A stretch of 64,000 nucleotides of DNA, taken from positions 1-64,000 of the forward strand of contig VOIU01000005.1 of assembly GCA_007896885.1 (NCBI GenBank), written 5' to 3'. Of this stretch, positions 26,775 to 36,787 are shown piece after piece. A model generated the notes under the pieces. It saw nothing but the letters and a program-made list of their open reading frames with translations, was not told the origin of the DNA and did not search any database. The position numbers and the translations under genes were made by a program. The DNA is from Bacteroidaceae bacterium HV4-6-C5C (GTDB lineage: Bacteria > Bacteroidota > Bacteroidia > Bacteroidales > Bacteroidaceae). Position 1 is the first letter of the stretch. Every line of letters begins with the position of its first letter.

Positions 26775-28646
26775 ATGGAAGATATCAATGGATTTACACC
26801 CGAAAGCAATGTAGAATATACCGAAGACAATATTCGCCATTTGGATGACATGGAGCATATTCGTGTTCGTTCAGGAATGTATATTGGACGTCTTGGTGAT
26901 GGCGCACAGGGGGATGATGGTATCTATGTGCTTTTGAAAGAGGTAATGGACAATAGCATAGATGAATTCAAGATGGGTGCTGGAAAACGAATTGAGATTA
27001 GCATCGAGGATAACCTTCGGGTAGCTGTTCGTGACTACGGAAGAGGGATTCCTCAAGGCAAGCTTGTAGATGCTGTTAGTAAGTTGAATACCGGTGGCAA
27101 ATATGATAGTAAGGCTTTCAAAAAGAGTGTTGGATTAAATGGAGTCGGTATTAAAGCCGTTAATGCGCTTAGTTGTTTATTTGAAGTGAGAAGTTTTCGT
27201 GACGGAAAAGTTCGTACTGTTATTTTTGAGAAGGGAATATTGAAGAGCGATACAACTGAAGAATCCGATGAAGAGACCGGGACATATATCTTTTTTGAAC
27301 CGGATAATTCATTGTTTTTGAATTATTCATTTCAAAATGCCTTTGTAGAAAATCTATTACGAAATTATACCTATCTGAATACAGGGCTTTCTATTATATA
27401 TAACGGGCAGCGTATAATTTCCCGTCATGGCTTGGAAGATCTTTTAAATGATAATATGACCGCTCAGGGTCTATATGACATTATTCATTTGAAAGGTGAA
27501 GATATTGAAATAGCTTTTACTCATACCAATCAATACGGAGAAGAGTACTATTCATTCGTCAATGGACAGCATACCACTCAGGGTGGAACTCATCAGAGTG
27601 CTCTAAAGGAGCATCTAGCTCGTACTATAAAAGAGTTTTATAATAAGAATCAAGACTATTCTGATATCCGTAACGGGATTGTTGCAGCTATAGCAATAAA
27701 TGTTGAAGAACCTCAGTTTGAAGGGCAAACTAAAACTAAACTTGGTTCTCCTTCAATGTCTCCCGGTGGAGTCAGTGTGAGTAAGTATATCGGTGATTTT
27801 ATTAAGACGGAAGTGGATAACTATCTGCATAAGAACCCTCTTGTTGCGGATGTAATGCTCCAAAAAATTCAGGATTCCGAGAAAGAACGAAAAGCAATTG
27901 CCGGGGTTACTAAATTGGCTCGTGAACGTGCCAAAAAAGCTAACTTGCATAATAGAAAGTTACGTGATTGCCGTTTTCATTTGAGTGATGCAAAAGGCAA
28001 AGACCTAGAAACGGATTCATGCATTTTTATAACTGAGGGCGATTCGGCTAGTGGCTCTATAACCAAAAGCCGCGATGTAAATACTCAAGCAGTGTTTAGC
28101 TTGCGTGGTAAACCGTTGAATTCTTTTGGCCTGACAAAGAAAATAGTCTATGAAAATGAAGAGTTTAATCTTTTACAGGCTGCATTAAACATTGAAGAAG
28201 GGATTGAAGGGCTTCGCTATAATAAGGTGATAGTAGCTACTGATGCTGATGTTGATGGTATGCATATCCGTCTGTTGCTTATTACTTTTTTCCTTCAGTT
28301 CTTCCCCGATTTAATAAAAAAAGGGCATGTTTATATTCTTCAGACTCCTCTTTTTCGTGTCCGTAATAAGAAAAAGACGAGTTATTGTTATACAGAGGAA
28401 GAGAGGATTAAAGCTATAAATGAGCTTGGCCCCAATCCGGAAATCACCCGATTTAAAGGATTGGGAGAGATTTCTCCAGACGAGTTTAAACACTTTATCG
28501 GAAAAGATATGCGTCTGGAGCAGGTTTCATTGCGTAAAACAGATCTGGTCAAAGAACTGTTGGAATTCTATATGGGAAAGAATACAATGGAACGCCAGAC
28601 TTTCATTATTAATAATTTGGTAATTGAAGAGGATATTGCATCATGA
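26775..28646 (+). CDS. parE: DNA topoisomerase IV subunit B (GyrB/ParE family)
   Basis: About 623 residues from the ATG at 26775 (an upstream TTG gives a longer frame). It has the GHKL ATPase domain ([34 protein letters not shown]), the transducer domain with QTKTKLGS, and the TOPRIM domain with ITEGDSASG and [15 protein letters not shown]. Length and the RGKPLNSFG signature fit the ParE-like subunit of Bacteroidetes better than GyrB. With ParC, which is not in this window, it would unlink daughter chromosomes. Its stop overlaps the coaD start (ATGA). Confidence 0.85.
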   Translation: MEDINGFTPESNVEYTEDNIRHLDDMEHIRVRSGMYIGRLGDGAQGDDGIYVLLKEVMDNSIDEFKMGAGKRIEISIEDNLRVAVRDYGRGIPQGKLVDAVSKLNTGGKYDSKAFKKSVGLNGVGIKAVNALSCLFEVRSFRDGKVRTVIFEKGILKSDTTEESDEETGTYIFFEPDNSLFLNYSFQNAFVENLLRNYTYLNTGLSIIYNGQRIISRHGLEDLLNDNMTAQGLYDIIHLKGEDIEIAFTHTNQYGEEYYSFVNGQHTTQGGTHQSALKEHLARTIKEFYNKNQDYSDIRNGIVAAIAINVEEPQFEGQTKTKLGSPSMSPGGVSVSKYIGDFIKTEVDNYLHKNPLVADVMLQKIQDSEKERKAIAGVTKLARERAKKANLHNRKLRDCRFHLSDAKGKDLETDSCIFITEGDSASGSITKSRDVNTQAVFSLRGKPLNSFGLTKKIVYENEEFNLLQAALNIEEGIEGLRYNKVIVATDADVDGMHIRLLLITFFLQFFPDLIKKGHVYILQTPLFRVRNKKKTSYCYTEEERIKAINELGPNPEITRFKGLGEISPDEFKHFIGKDMRLEQVSLRKTDLVKELLEFYMGKNTMERQTFIINNLVIEEDIAS

Positions 28647-29095
28647 GAAGAGCGATTTTTCCGGGAACATTCGATCCGTTTACAATTGGACATTACTCTA
28701 TTGTAACTCGAGCTTTGAGTTTTATGGATGAAATTGTGATTGGTATAGGGGTTAATGAGAATAAAAACACATATTTTCCTATTGATAAACGGGTACAAAT
28801 GGTACGCGATTTCTATCAAAATGATCAACGGGTTAGTGTTGCTTCTTATGATTGCCTTACTATCGACTTTGCACGTAAGGTAGATGCAGAATTTATAATT
28901 CGAGGCATACGTACAGTGAAAGATTTTGAGTATGAAGAAACAATCGCAGATATTAATCGTAAACTTGCTGGAGTTGAAACAATCTTATTATTTACCGAGC
29001 CGGAGCTGACATGTATCAGCTCGACGATTGTGCGTGAACTGTTGCAATATGGTAAAGATATTGGTCGTTTTTTACCCGAGGGAATGAAAATCTAA
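28643..29095 (+). CDS. coaD: Phosphopantetheine adenylyltransferase
   Basis: 150 residues, typical length. Conserved motifs: [21 protein letters not shown] (nucleotidyltransferase GTFDPxTxGH), [14 protein letters not shown] and [13 protein letters not shown]. It makes dephospho-CoA from 4'-phosphopantetheine and ATP, the fourth step of CoA synthesis. The start overlaps the parE stop by four bases. Confidence 0.95.
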   Translation: MRRAIFPGTFDPFTIGHYSIVTRALSFMDEIVIGIGVNENKNTYFPIDKRVQMVRDFYQNDQRVSVASYDCLTIDFARKVDAEFIIRGIRTVKDFEYEETIADINRKLAGVETILLFTEPELTCISSTIVRELLQYGKDIGRFLPEGMKI

Positions 29096-29150
29096 ACACA
29101 ATTAATCTCTCTTGTTTGTGAAATAACTAAAGAGCCTAAAATACACTTTG

Positions 29151-30791
29151 ATGAAAAAGCTTGTTCTACTTATTCTTTGTTTTTGTACTTTCAACCATTT
29201 ATTGGAAGCTCAGAATATTAATAATTTGTCTGCGCGCAAGCTCCAAATGGCGGAATTTGCAATCACAAATCTCTATGTCGATACGGTGAACGAAAGCCAA
29301 TTAGTGGAAGCTGCCATAATTAAAATGCTATCCCAGTTGGATCCTCATTCTACATATAGTGATGCTGAAGAGGTAAAGAAGATGAATGAGCCTTTGCAAG
29401 GTAATTTTGAAGGTATTGGGGTGCAGTTTCAGATGATGGAAGATACTCTTTTAGTCGTTCAGCCTGTTTCTAACGGACCATCTGAGAAGGTTGGAATATT
29501 GGCTGGAGATAGAATTGTCGCAGTGAATGATACTTCAATAGCGGGAGTAAAACTATCTACAGAAGATATTATGAGTCGCTTGCGAGGGCCAAAGGGATCT
29601 GACGTGAAGCTGACTGTTGTTCGCAGGGGAGTACATGATGTCTTGTTTTTTACGGTAAAACGTGATAAAATACCTATATTCAGTTTAGATGCATCTTATA
29701 TGATTCAACCGAAGATTGGGTATATCCGGATTAATAGGTTTGCCGCTACTACCGGAGAGGAATTTGTAAATGCACTAAAGGGGTTGCAAAAGAAAGGAAT
29801 GAAAGATTTAATCCTTGACTTGCAAGGTAACGGGGGAGGATATCTGAATGCTGCAATTGATCTGGCAAATGAATTTCTTGGACAAAAAGAACTCATTGTT
29901 TATACTCAGGGAAGAGCATCACAACGTAGTAATTTTTATGCTAAAGGCGTAGGAAACTTTAAAACAGGGAGGCTTATAGTACTAGTTGATGAATATTCAG
30001 CTTCTGCAAGTGAAATTGTAACAGGATCTATTCAAGATTGGGATAGAGGGCTTGTTATCGGTCGTCGTACTTTTGGAAAAGGCTTGGTACAACGCCCTAT
30101 TGATCTTCCTGACGGATCGATGATAAGATTAACTATTGCCCGTTATTATACGCCTTCCGGACGCTGCATTCAAAAACCTTATGACAGCACGGCAGATATG
30201 TCTTTAGCAAAGAAAGCGGATGCAAAGAACAATGAAGACGGGAATAATAAAGCTAAATATAATCAAGATTTGATTGATCGCTTCAACCGTGGTGAGATGA
30301 TGCATGCGGATAGCATTCATTTTGCAGACTCTTTAAAATGCTATACGAAGAAACTCAATCGAGTTGTTTATGGTGGTGGAGGTATAATGCCCGACTACTT
30401 TGTGCCTATTGATACAACGCAATACTCTGACTATCATCGAAATTTGGTTGCGAGAGGGGTTATTATTAGAGTCACAATGAAGTATATTGAGCGCCATCGA
30501 AAAGAACTGCAACAGACATTTCCAAAATTTGATTTGTTCAATTCCAAATTTGAAATTGGGGATGATATCTTGAGTGATATGAGAAGTGCTGCCGAAAAAG
30601 AAAATATTGTTTTTGATAAAAAGCAATACGAGCTTTCTTTGCCTTTGATAAAAATACAATTAAAAGCTTTGATTGCCCGTGATTTGTGGAATATGGATGA
30701 GTATTTTGAGATTATGAATCAAGCAAATAATAGTGTTATCAAAGCATTGGAAGTCTTAAATTCCGGTCAATATCAGAAACTCTTGAAATAA
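29151..30791 (+). CDS. S41 family C-terminal processing protease
   Basis: About 546 residues from the ATG at 29151 (a TTG precedes it by one codon). A signal peptide (1-20) is followed by an N-terminal helical region, a PDZ domain (about 88-170, FEGIGVQFQM...GILAGDRIVAVND) and the S41 domain with the catalytic Ser in DEYSASASEIV and Lys in TFGKGLVQRP. It would cleave periplasmic proteins at hydrophobic C-terminal ends, as Prc/CtpA does. The C-terminal 130 residues are an extension common in Bacteroidetes. It is 55 bases after coaD, so probably the same transcript. Confidence 0.88.
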   Translation: MKKLVLLILCFCTFNHLLEAQNINNLSARKLQMAEFAITNLYVDTVNESQLVEAAIIKMLSQLDPHSTYSDAEEVKKMNEPLQGNFEGIGVQFQMMEDTLLVVQPVSNGPSEKVGILAGDRIVAVNDTSIAGVKLSTEDIMSRLRGPKGSDVKLTVVRRGVHDVLFFTVKRDKIPIFSLDASYMIQPKIGYIRINRFAATTGEEFVNALKGLQKKGMKDLILDLQGNGGGYLNAAIDLANEFLGQKELIVYTQGRASQRSNFYAKGVGNFKTGRLIVLVDEYSASASEIVTGSIQDWDRGLVIGRRTFGKGLVQRPIDLPDGSMIRLTIARYYTPSGRCIQKPYDSTADMSLAKKADAKNNEDGNNKAKYNQDLIDRFNRGEMMHADSIHFADSLKCYTKKLNRVVYGGGGIMPDYFVPIDTTQYSDYHRNLVARGVIIRVTMKYIERHRKELQQTFPKFDLFNSKFEIGDDILSDMRSAAEKENIVFDKKQYELSLPLIKIQLKALIARDLWNMDEYFEIMNQANNSVIKALEVLNSGQYQKLLK

Positions 30792-30813
30792 TGATTTTAT
30801 AAATAGTAGATTC

Positions 30814-30969
30814 ATGCATATTTTTATTTCAATTCTCTTACTATCACTTCTTATTTATATCGGCTACAAAATATGGTATGATTTTGCTCATGAAAGAAAG
30901 ATTAATTTTTGGAGGGCAGTCTGGTTTATAGGTATTGCAATGTATCTTGTTATTTCCTATTTGTTATAA
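30814..30969 (+). CDS. 51-residue two-span small membrane protein
   Basis: ATG at 30814, TAA at 30967-30969. Two hydrophobic segments (residues about 3-18 and 35-50) flank a charged loop with WYDFAHERKINFWR. The gene begins 22 bases after the S41 protease stop on the same strand, so it likely ends that operon. Too short for ordinary gene finders; the codons are ordinary for the neighbourhood and there is no frameshift. The inverted-repeat-free gap after it is 46 bases to the convergent PAP2 gene. Function unknown; it could be a small partner of the protease. Confidence 0.55.
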   Translation: MHIFISILLLSLLIYIGYKIWYDFAHERKINFWRAVWFIGIAMYLVISYLL

Positions 30970-31015
30970 TCCTTGAGATTGTTATCTTATCCTCTCTTTT
31001 AATTATAGAGGGAAG

Positions 31016-31621
31016 CTAATTTACGCCTAGCAGTATTCTATTAAGCCAACGATTAATGTATATGTTTGCGATAGCACATCCTGCTCCGATAGCAGCACCT
31101 GCCATTACGTCGCTTGGATAATGAACGCCTTCGTTCATACGCGATATCCCTACGGAACAAGCCCATAGAGCTGAGGGTGCTATGATATACCATTTGGGAT
31201 ACTTTATAGAGATAGAAGTTGCCAATGCAAAAGCTGTAGCTGTATGACTGGAAGGAAAGGAAGGTGAATGTTCTTTACTGTATGGATAAACCTTTTCAGG
31301 ATAGCTTTCGTAAGGCCGTTCACGATTTATTAAATATTTAAGTCCATACGTGATAACTAAAGTACCTGCTACACTTGTCCCAATATATCCGGCATTTTTC
31401 ATCAAATTCTGATCATTATTTATCCATGCTATTGCAACCATTGAAATTGGGATTCCAATGGCAATATACGGCTCTGTTTGTGAAATTCCCTTGTTGTAAT
31501 TACGAATAAATTTGCTATTCCAGCTGTTTATTTGATGCAATGTATTAATGTCCCAATTTTGGGAATGAATATCCAATACAACAAATGATATAAATATTAC
31601 AAGTAGCATTCCTCGTTTCAT
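31016..31621 (-). CDS. PAP2 family membrane phosphatase
   Basis: 201 residues with an N-terminal signal-like span and several further membrane spans. All three PAP2 motifs are present: KYLINRERP (KX6RP form), PSFPSSHTATAFA and SRMNEGVHYPSDVMAG. Such enzymes remove phosphate from lipid phosphates (undecaprenyl pyrophosphate, phosphatidic acid, lipid A). Bacteroides use PAP2 enzymes of this size to remove the lipid A 4'-phosphate (LpxF); whether this gene does that cannot be told from sequence. Divergent from the AraC gene with shared promoter DNA. Confidence 0.85.
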   Translation of the reverse strand: MKRGMLLVIFISFVVLDIHSQNWDINTLHQINSWNSKFIRNYNKGISQTEPYIAIGIPISMVAIAWINNDQNLMKNAGYIGTSVAGTLVITYGLKYLINRERPYESYPEKVYPYSKEHSPSFPSSHTATAFALATSISIKYPKWYIIAPSALWACSVGISRMNEGVHYPSDVMAGAAIGAGCAIANIYINRWLNRILLGVN

Positions 31622-31663
31622 AATTTTCTATGCTTTGACACCTCACAAAGATAATTTAAATTC

Positions 31664-31694
31664 TTTGAGCGTACGAGAAAAAAAAATATCTTTG
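31664..31694 (+). promoter_or_regulatory. Full Bacteroides promoter of the AraC gene
   Basis: TTTG at 31664-31667, 19 bases, then TATCTTTG at 31687-31694: an exact match to the TTTG-N19-21-TAnnTTTG consensus. The ATG at 31738 lies about 43 bases downstream. On the other strand CAAAGATA (31646-31653) reads as TATCTTTG for the PAP2 gene, without a clear -33 partner. Confidence 0.75.
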
Positions 31695-31737
31695 TTCTCT
31701 GATTAATTTAGATTATTATATTATTTAAGGCAAAAAT

Positions 31738-32652
31738 ATGCAATGTGGTCGACGAATAGATTGTACTTCTTGTTCTCAAAAGAACGAAGGAATTTGGGGT
31801 TACCATCAGTATCCTAAAGGTCGTCATTTTGCAGCTGAAAAGAATACCCAAAACTGCATTATTTTCTTGCTGAAAGGTGAGTTATTAGTCAACAGTGAAG
31901 AATATCCAGGTACTACTCTTTTAGAGAGGCAATTCATATTACAAGCTATAGGGTCTAAAGTTGAATTATTGGCCCTTACCGATGTGGAATATATCCAATT
32001 TTGGTTTACTGAACTTCCTTTAATTTGTGAACTAAGCTATAAAGAAATTTTAGAGAATTCTGAGATGCCATTAGTTTATACTCCACTAACTCTTATCTCA
32101 AAGCTCAATATTATATTATCTGATGTTATTGATCACTTAAAAGAACAATCGATAGTTTGTGATAAGTATTTGTATTTGAAAGCTGAAGAATTGACGTATG
32201 TTCTCACAAACTATTATCCATTACCTCAAATTAGTCGTTTTTTCTATCCGATAAGTACTTATACTGAAAGCTTTCATTACTTTGTGATGCAGAATTATGA
32301 CAAAGTCAAGAATGTCGAAGATTTTGCGCATCTTGGCGGATATGCGACTACTACATTCCGTCGTCTATTCAAAAATTTGTATGGGGTACCTGTGTATGAG
32401 TGGATATTGGATAAAAAGCGTGAAGGTGTTTTAAATGACTTGCAGTTTACGAACATGCGTATATCTGCCATAAGTTCTAGATATGGCTTTGATTCTTTAT
32501 CCCATTTTGCTCATTTTTGTAAAGATTCATTTGGTGATACACCGCGTGCACTAAGGAAGCGGGCAGCAGGTGGAGAGAAATTGTCTGTCATAAAAAATAC
32601 TGTGACAGATAAAGCTAAGAATAATGAGGGATTGGATAATATTACCGAATAA
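31738..32652 (+). CDS. AraC family transcription regulator
   Basis: 304 residues. The N-terminal part (about 15-150) is a cupin-like sensor half (GKNTQNCIIFLLKGELLVNSEE...) opened by a Cys-rich tag CGRRIDCTSC (residues 3-12). The C-terminal part (about 190-290) has the double HTH: VEDFAHLGGYATTTFRRLFKNLYGVPVYEWI, then RISAISSRYGFDSLSHFAHFCKDSFGDTP. The signal is unknown; the four N-terminal cysteines (3, 9, 12 and further inside) could respond to redox or metal, but that is inference. It lies upstream of frdCAB on the same strand with its own 160-base gap, so it is not in that operon. Confidence 0.85.
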   Translation: MQCGRRIDCTSCSQKNEGIWGYHQYPKGRHFAAEKNTQNCIIFLLKGELLVNSEEYPGTTLLERQFILQAIGSKVELLALTDVEYIQFWFTELPLICELSYKEILENSEMPLVYTPLTLISKLNIILSDVIDHLKEQSIVCDKYLYLKAEELTYVLTNYYPLPQISRFFYPISTYTESFHYFVMQNYDKVKNVEDFAHLGGYATTTFRRLFKNLYGVPVYEWILDKKREGVLNDLQFTNMRISAISSRYGFDSLSHFAHFCKDSFGDTPRALRKRAAGGEKLSVIKNTVTDKAKNNEGLDNITE

Positions 32653-32732
32653 CCGCCTTTGAATGTAAAAAGAGTACGACTTCCATTACGGAATTATTTC
32701 TTTAATTCCTTGCTAAATCAAGCTATTTCTTC

Positions 32733-32740
32733 TATTTTTG
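32733..32740 (+). promoter_or_regulatory. Bacteroides -7 box of frdCAB
   Basis: TATTTTTG (TAnnTTTG) at 32733-32740 with a partial -33 (CTTG near 32709). The ATG of frdC is 71 bases downstream. Confidence 0.5.
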
Positions 32741-32811
32741 CCGGATAATAATGCTATGAACACTCCGTACGTAATTTTTGTAACTATTAAATAATTAAAA
32801 TTCAATCATTT

Positions 32812-33510
32812 ATGTGGTTAAGTAATTCATCTGTAGGAAGGAAAGTGGTGATGAGTATTACCGGCGTCGCCCTTGTCCTATTTCTAACGTTTCACATGGC
32901 GATGAATCTTGTTGCACTGGTATCAGAAGAAGGGTACAACTTGGTTTGTGAGTTTTTGGGAGCGAATTGGTATGCATTAGTAGCAACAGCTGGTTTGGCT
33001 GCTCTATTTGTGATCCATATTGTATATGCTTTTTGGCTGACTATGCAGAACCGTAAGGCGCGCGGAACCGAACGCTATGCAGTTGTTGAAAAGCCTAAAA
33101 CTGTAGAGTGGGCTTCACAAAACATGCTTGTTTTAGGTATTATTGTTTTTGTAGGTTTAGGCTTGCACCTTGTAAATTTTTGGGCTAAAATGCAATTACC
33201 TGAAATTATGTATAAATTAGGTGATGCCACTGTAGATACGACTTATGCAGCAGATGGTGTTTATCATATTAAGAACACATTCTCTAATCCTGTATTTGTT
33301 GTTTTGTATCTTGTTTGGCTTGCAGCTCTTTGGTTTCATTTAACTCACGGTTTTTGGAGTGCAATGCAGACTATTGGCTGGAATAATAAAATTTGGCTTA
33401 ACCGTTGGAAATGTATCTCTAATATTTATTCTACAATTATTGTTGTATGTTTTGCATTGGTTGTTATCGCCTTTTTCATAAAGTCATTATTGTGTAGCGG
33501 TGCTTGCTAA
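32812..33510 (+). CDS. frdC: Fumarate reductase/succinate dehydrogenase cytochrome b
   Basis: 232 residues with five membrane spans, the type-B diheme anchor. Candidate heme ligands by position are His28, His69, His119 and His176 or His179 (FHMAMN, IHIVYAF, LHLVNFW, FHLTHGFWS). It passes electrons between menaquinol and the FrdAB head. First gene of frdCAB, the usual order in Bacteroides. The role in anaerobic energy metabolism is fumarate reduction with menaquinol; the reverse reaction is possible. Confidence 0.9.
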   Translation: MWLSNSSVGRKVVMSITGVALVLFLTFHMAMNLVALVSEEGYNLVCEFLGANWYALVATAGLAALFVIHIVYAFWLTMQNRKARGTERYAVVEKPKTVEWASQNMLVLGIIVFVGLGLHLVNFWAKMQLPEIMYKLGDATVDTTYAADGVYHIKNTFSNPVFVVLYLVWLAALWFHLTHGFWSAMQTIGWNNKIWLNRWKCISNIYSTIIVVCFALVVIAFFIKSLLCSGAC

Positions 33511-33595
33511 TGCATAATATTGAGGAGAATAACCTATTTGCTATACAAATTTTGTTGATTACAACAATCGCCAATAAAATTAAAAATAAATTATT

Positions 33596-35542
33596 ATGAC
33601 TAATATAGATTCAAAAATCCCGGAAGGGCCGGTGGCAGAGAAATGGACTAACTATAAAGCTCATCAAAAATTAGTTAATCCTGCTAACAAGCGTCGTTTG
33701 GATATTATTGTAGTTGGTACTGGTTTAGCCGGTGCTTCTGCAGCTGCTTCTCTTGGAGAAATGGGCTTTAGAGTACTCAATTTCTGTATTCAAGATTCAC
33801 CTCGTCGCGCACACTCTATTGCAGCACAAGGTGGTATTAATGCTGCTAAGAATTACCAAAATGACGGTGACTCAGTTTATCGTCTTTTTTATGATACAGT
33901 AAAAGGTGGTGATTATCGCGCACGTGAAGCCAATGTTTATCGTCTTGCTGAGGTTTCCAATAGTATTATTGATCAATGTGTAGCTCAAGGTGTTCCTTTT
34001 GCTCGCGAATATGGCGGTACTTTAGATAACAGATCTTTTGGCGGTGCACAGGTTTCACGTACTTTTTATGCAAAGGGACAAACTGGTCAGCAATTACTTT
34101 TGGGAGCATATTCAGCATTAAGCCGTCAGGTTAATGCAGGGACAGTTAAGCTTTACACTCGTTATGAGATGGAAGATGTTGTTATTATCGACGGACGTGC
34201 TCGTGGTATTATTGCTAAAGATTTGGTAACTGGTAAATTGGAACGCTTTGCTGCTCATGCTGTTGTTATTGCTACAGGTGGTTACGGTAATGCTTATTTC
34301 TTGTCTACCAATGCAATGGCATGTAACTGTTCTGCTGCAATGGCATGTTATCGTAAGGGGGCATGGTTTGCGAATCCGGCATATGTGCAGATTCACCCGA
34401 CTTGTATTCCTGTTCACGGTGATAAGCAATCTAAATTGACTTTAATGTCCGAGTCACTCCGTAACGACGGTCGTATTTGGGTACCTAAGAAATTGGAAGA
34501 CGCAAAGAAATTACAAGCTGGCCAATTACAAGGGAAAGATATTCCTGAAGAAGATCGTGATTATTACTTGGAGCGTCGCTATCCTGCATTTGGTAACCTT
34601 GTCCCTCGTGACGTTGCCAGCCGTGCTGCAAAAGAACGTTGTGATAAAGGTTTTGGAGTAAACAATACGGGCCTTGCCGTATTTCTCGATTTCAGCGAAG
34701 CAATCAACCGCTTGGGTAAGGATGTCGTTGCACAACGTTATGGAAACTTGTTCGACATGTATGAAGAAATTACAGATGTAAGTCCATATGTTAATCCGAT
34801 GATGATTTATCCGGCCATTCACTATACGATGGGTGGTATTTGGGTTGATTATGAATTGATGACTTCGATCAACGGTCTGTTCGCAATAGGCGAATGTAAC
34901 TTCTCCGATCATGGAGCTAACCGTCTTGGTGCTTCTGCTTTAATGCAAGGTTTGGCTGACGGTTATTTTGTACTTCCTTATACCATTCAAAACTATTTGG
35001 CTGATCAAATCACAGTACCTCGTTTCTCTACCGATCTTCCTGAGTTTGTGGAAGCAGAAAATGCTATCCAAAGTAAGATAGATAAGCTGATGAATATTAA
35101 GGGTAAGGAATCTGTTGATTCTATCCATAAGAAACTCGGTCACGTAATGTGGGAATATGTCGGAATGGGGCGTACAGAAACAGGTTTGAAAGAAGGTTTG
35201 GCTAAGATGAAGGAAATTCGTAAAGAGTTTGAAACAAATCTATTTATACCGGGTGATAAAGAAGGTATGAATGTAGAATTAGATAAAGCCATTCGTCTAT
35301 ACGATTTTATAATTATGGGTGAGTTAATCGCTTATGATGCTTTGAACCGTAATGAAAGTTGTGGTGGTCACTTCCGTGAGGAATATCAGACAGAAGAAGG
35401 AGAGGCTAAGCGTGATGACGAAAACTTCTTCTATGTAGCTTGTTGGGAATATCAAGGATCTGATGAAAAAGCTCCGGTATTGCTGAAAGAGCCACTGGTT
35501 TATGAAGCGATTAAGGTACAGACACGTAACTATAAGAGCTAA
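33596..35542 (+). CDS. frdA: Fumarate reductase/succinate dehydrogenase flavoprotein
   Basis: 648 residues. The FAD-binding Rossmann start [21 protein letters not shown] is followed by [21 protein letters not shown] (the His that carries covalent FAD) and the substrate and catalytic region ([37 protein letters not shown]). Cytoplasmic side of the complex. It reduces fumarate to succinate in anaerobic respiration. It is 85 bases after frdC. Confidence 0.95.
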   Translation: MTNIDSKIPEGPVAEKWTNYKAHQKLVNPANKRRLDIIVVGTGLAGASAAASLGEMGFRVLNFCIQDSPRRAHSIAAQGGINAAKNYQNDGDSVYRLFYDTVKGGDYRAREANVYRLAEVSNSIIDQCVAQGVPFAREYGGTLDNRSFGGAQVSRTFYAKGQTGQQLLLGAYSALSRQVNAGTVKLYTRYEMEDVVIIDGRARGIIAKDLVTGKLERFAAHAVVIATGGYGNAYFLSTNAMACNCSAAMACYRKGAWFANPAYVQIHPTCIPVHGDKQSKLTLMSESLRNDGRIWVPKKLEDAKKLQAGQLQGKDIPEEDRDYYLERRYPAFGNLVPRDVASRAAKERCDKGFGVNNTGLAVFLDFSEAINRLGKDVVAQRYGNLFDMYEEITDVSPYVNPMMIYPAIHYTMGGIWVDYELMTSINGLFAIGECNFSDHGANRLGASALMQGLADGYFVLPYTIQNYLADQITVPRFSTDLPEFVEAENAIQSKIDKLMNIKGKESVDSIHKKLGHVMWEYVGMGRTETGLKEGLAKMKEIRKEFETNLFIPGDKEGMNVELDKAIRLYDFIIMGELIAYDALNRNESCGGHFREEYQTEEGEAKRDDENFFYVACWEYQGSDEKAPVLLKEPLVYEAIKVQTRNYKS

Positions 35543-35576
35543 TCGGGAAGTTAAACATTAAAAGAATTAAAAGACA

Positions 35577-36332
35577 ATGGATAAAAATATAAGTTTCACG
35601 CTTAAAGTATGGCGTCAGAAAGGGCCGAAAGCTAAAGGCGCTTTTGAAACATACCAAATGAAAGATATTCCTGGCGATACTTCATTCCTTGAGATGCTGG
35701 ATATTCTTAATGAACAATTAATCAGCGAAGGTAAAGAACCTGTCGTTTTTGATCATGACTGTCGTGAAGGAATTTGTGGCATGTGCTCTCTTTATATTAA
35801 CGGGCATCCTCATGGCCCTGCTACCGGAGCTACTACGTGTCAAATTTATATGCGGCGCTTTCAAGATGGAGATACCATTACTGTAGAACCATGGCGTTCT
35901 GCCGGTTTCCCTGTCATTAAGGACTTGATGGTTGATCGTACTGCATTCGATAAGATTATGCAATCTGGTGGCTATGTGAGTGTTCGCACAGGCGCTCCTC
36001 AGGATGCCAATGCCATTCTTATCCCAAAACAAATTGCCGATGAAGCGATGGATGCTGCATCTTGCATCGGTTGTGGTGCTTGTGTTGCTGCATGTAAGAA
36101 TGGTTCCGCCATGTTATTTGTTTCTGCAAAAGTAAGTCAGTTAAATCTCTTACCTCAAGGTAAACCTGAAGCTTTACGCCGTGCTAAGGCTATGCTGAGC
36201 AAAATGGACGAATTAGGCTTTGGTAACTGTACCAATACTCGTGCTTGTGAAGCAGAGTGCCCTAAAAATATTTCGATTAGCAATATCGCACGTTTAAATC
36301 GTGATTTCATCGTTGCTAAATTGAAAGACTAA
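35577..36332 (+). CDS. frdB: Fumarate reductase/succinate dehydrogenase Fe-S subunit
   Basis: 251 residues. The N-terminal [2Fe-2S] ligands are in [15 protein letters not shown] and a later Cys; the C-terminal ferredoxin part has [14 protein letters not shown] and [15 protein letters not shown] for the 4Fe and 3Fe clusters. It carries electrons from the cytochrome b subunit to the FAD of FrdA. The hairpin at 36365-36397 follows its stop. Confidence 0.95.
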   Translation: MDKNISFTLKVWRQKGPKAKGAFETYQMKDIPGDTSFLEMLDILNEQLISEGKEPVVFDHDCREGICGMCSLYINGHPHGPATGATTCQIYMRRFQDGDTITVEPWRSAGFPVIKDLMVDRTAFDKIMQSGGYVSVRTGAPQDANAILIPKQIADEAMDAASCIGCGACVAACKNGSAMLFVSAKVSQLNLLPQGKPEALRRAKAMLSKMDELGFGNCTNTRACEAECPKNISISNIARLNRDFIVAKLKD

Positions 36333-36364
36333 TCAGTCATTTGTTTTTTTTGATTAATATTATG

Positions 36365-36397
36365 ATGGGGCCATTCCAACGTTAGGAATAGCCCCAT
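36365..36397 (+). terminator. Rho-independent terminator of frdCAB
   Basis: A 13-bp stem (ATGGGGCCATTCC / GGAATAGCCCCAT, one mismatch) with a 7-base loop, followed by TTCTTTAG. It begins 33 bases after the frdB stop. Confidence 0.8.
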
Positions 36398-36550
36398 TTC
36401 TTTAGTTACTCTTTGTGTTATAATACCTCATATTTGCTGTCAAAAAGATACATGTGCGCGGAAACGATAAAAATATGTGAAATAAAAATAATTTAAATGT
36501 AAACTAGATGTTTTTCTTTGGCATATTTGATAAGACCTTTATATTTGCAT

Positions 36551-36618
36551 TGTGATTTTTTTCATAGTATTAGATTTAAGGTTAACAAAGGTTGGAGTAC
36601 AGCGGTACTCCTTTTTTT
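36551..36618 (+). ncRNA. Candidate small RNA with own promoter and terminator
   Basis: TATATTTG at 36541-36548 fits the Bacteroides -7 box, and a TTTG lies about 20 bases upstream (near 36518). A transcript from about 36555 would run some 60 bases into a perfect 7-bp stem (GGAGTAC at 36594-36600, GTACTCC at 36605-36611) with an AGCG loop and seven T residues to 36618. There is no open frame inside. It could equally be a decaying leader or a terminator for read-through. Confidence 0.4.
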
Positions 36619-36734
36619 ATTTATGCACTTTAAATGATTTTGCTGATTGAATCACTATTGCACTACTCAACTATCCCCTAAAAAATCACTAACTTCAGAT
36701 TTTGTCGATAAAAAAGTTTCTTTTGTAGATTTCT

Positions 36735-36766
36735 TTTGTTTAACCTATTTGTTCTTTATACTTTTG
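36735..36766 (+). promoter_or_regulatory. Full Bacteroides promoter of the His-rich protein gene
   Basis: TTTG at 36735-36738, 20 bases, then TACTTTTG at 36759-36766, matching both elements. The ATG at 36788 follows after about 21 bases. Confidence 0.7.
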
Positions 36767-36787
36767 TTGTGAAAAAGATAAAGCATT

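Larger units (their letters stand above)
36333..36787 (+). other. Intergenic region with terminators and candidate sRNA
   Basis: 455 bases between frdB and the next gene. It holds the frd terminator (36365-36397), an A/T-rich stretch with no open frame of interest, a promoter-like box followed by a second terminator (36544-36618) and the promoter of the gene at 36788. The rest (36619-36730) shows nothing I can assign. Confidence 0.7.
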
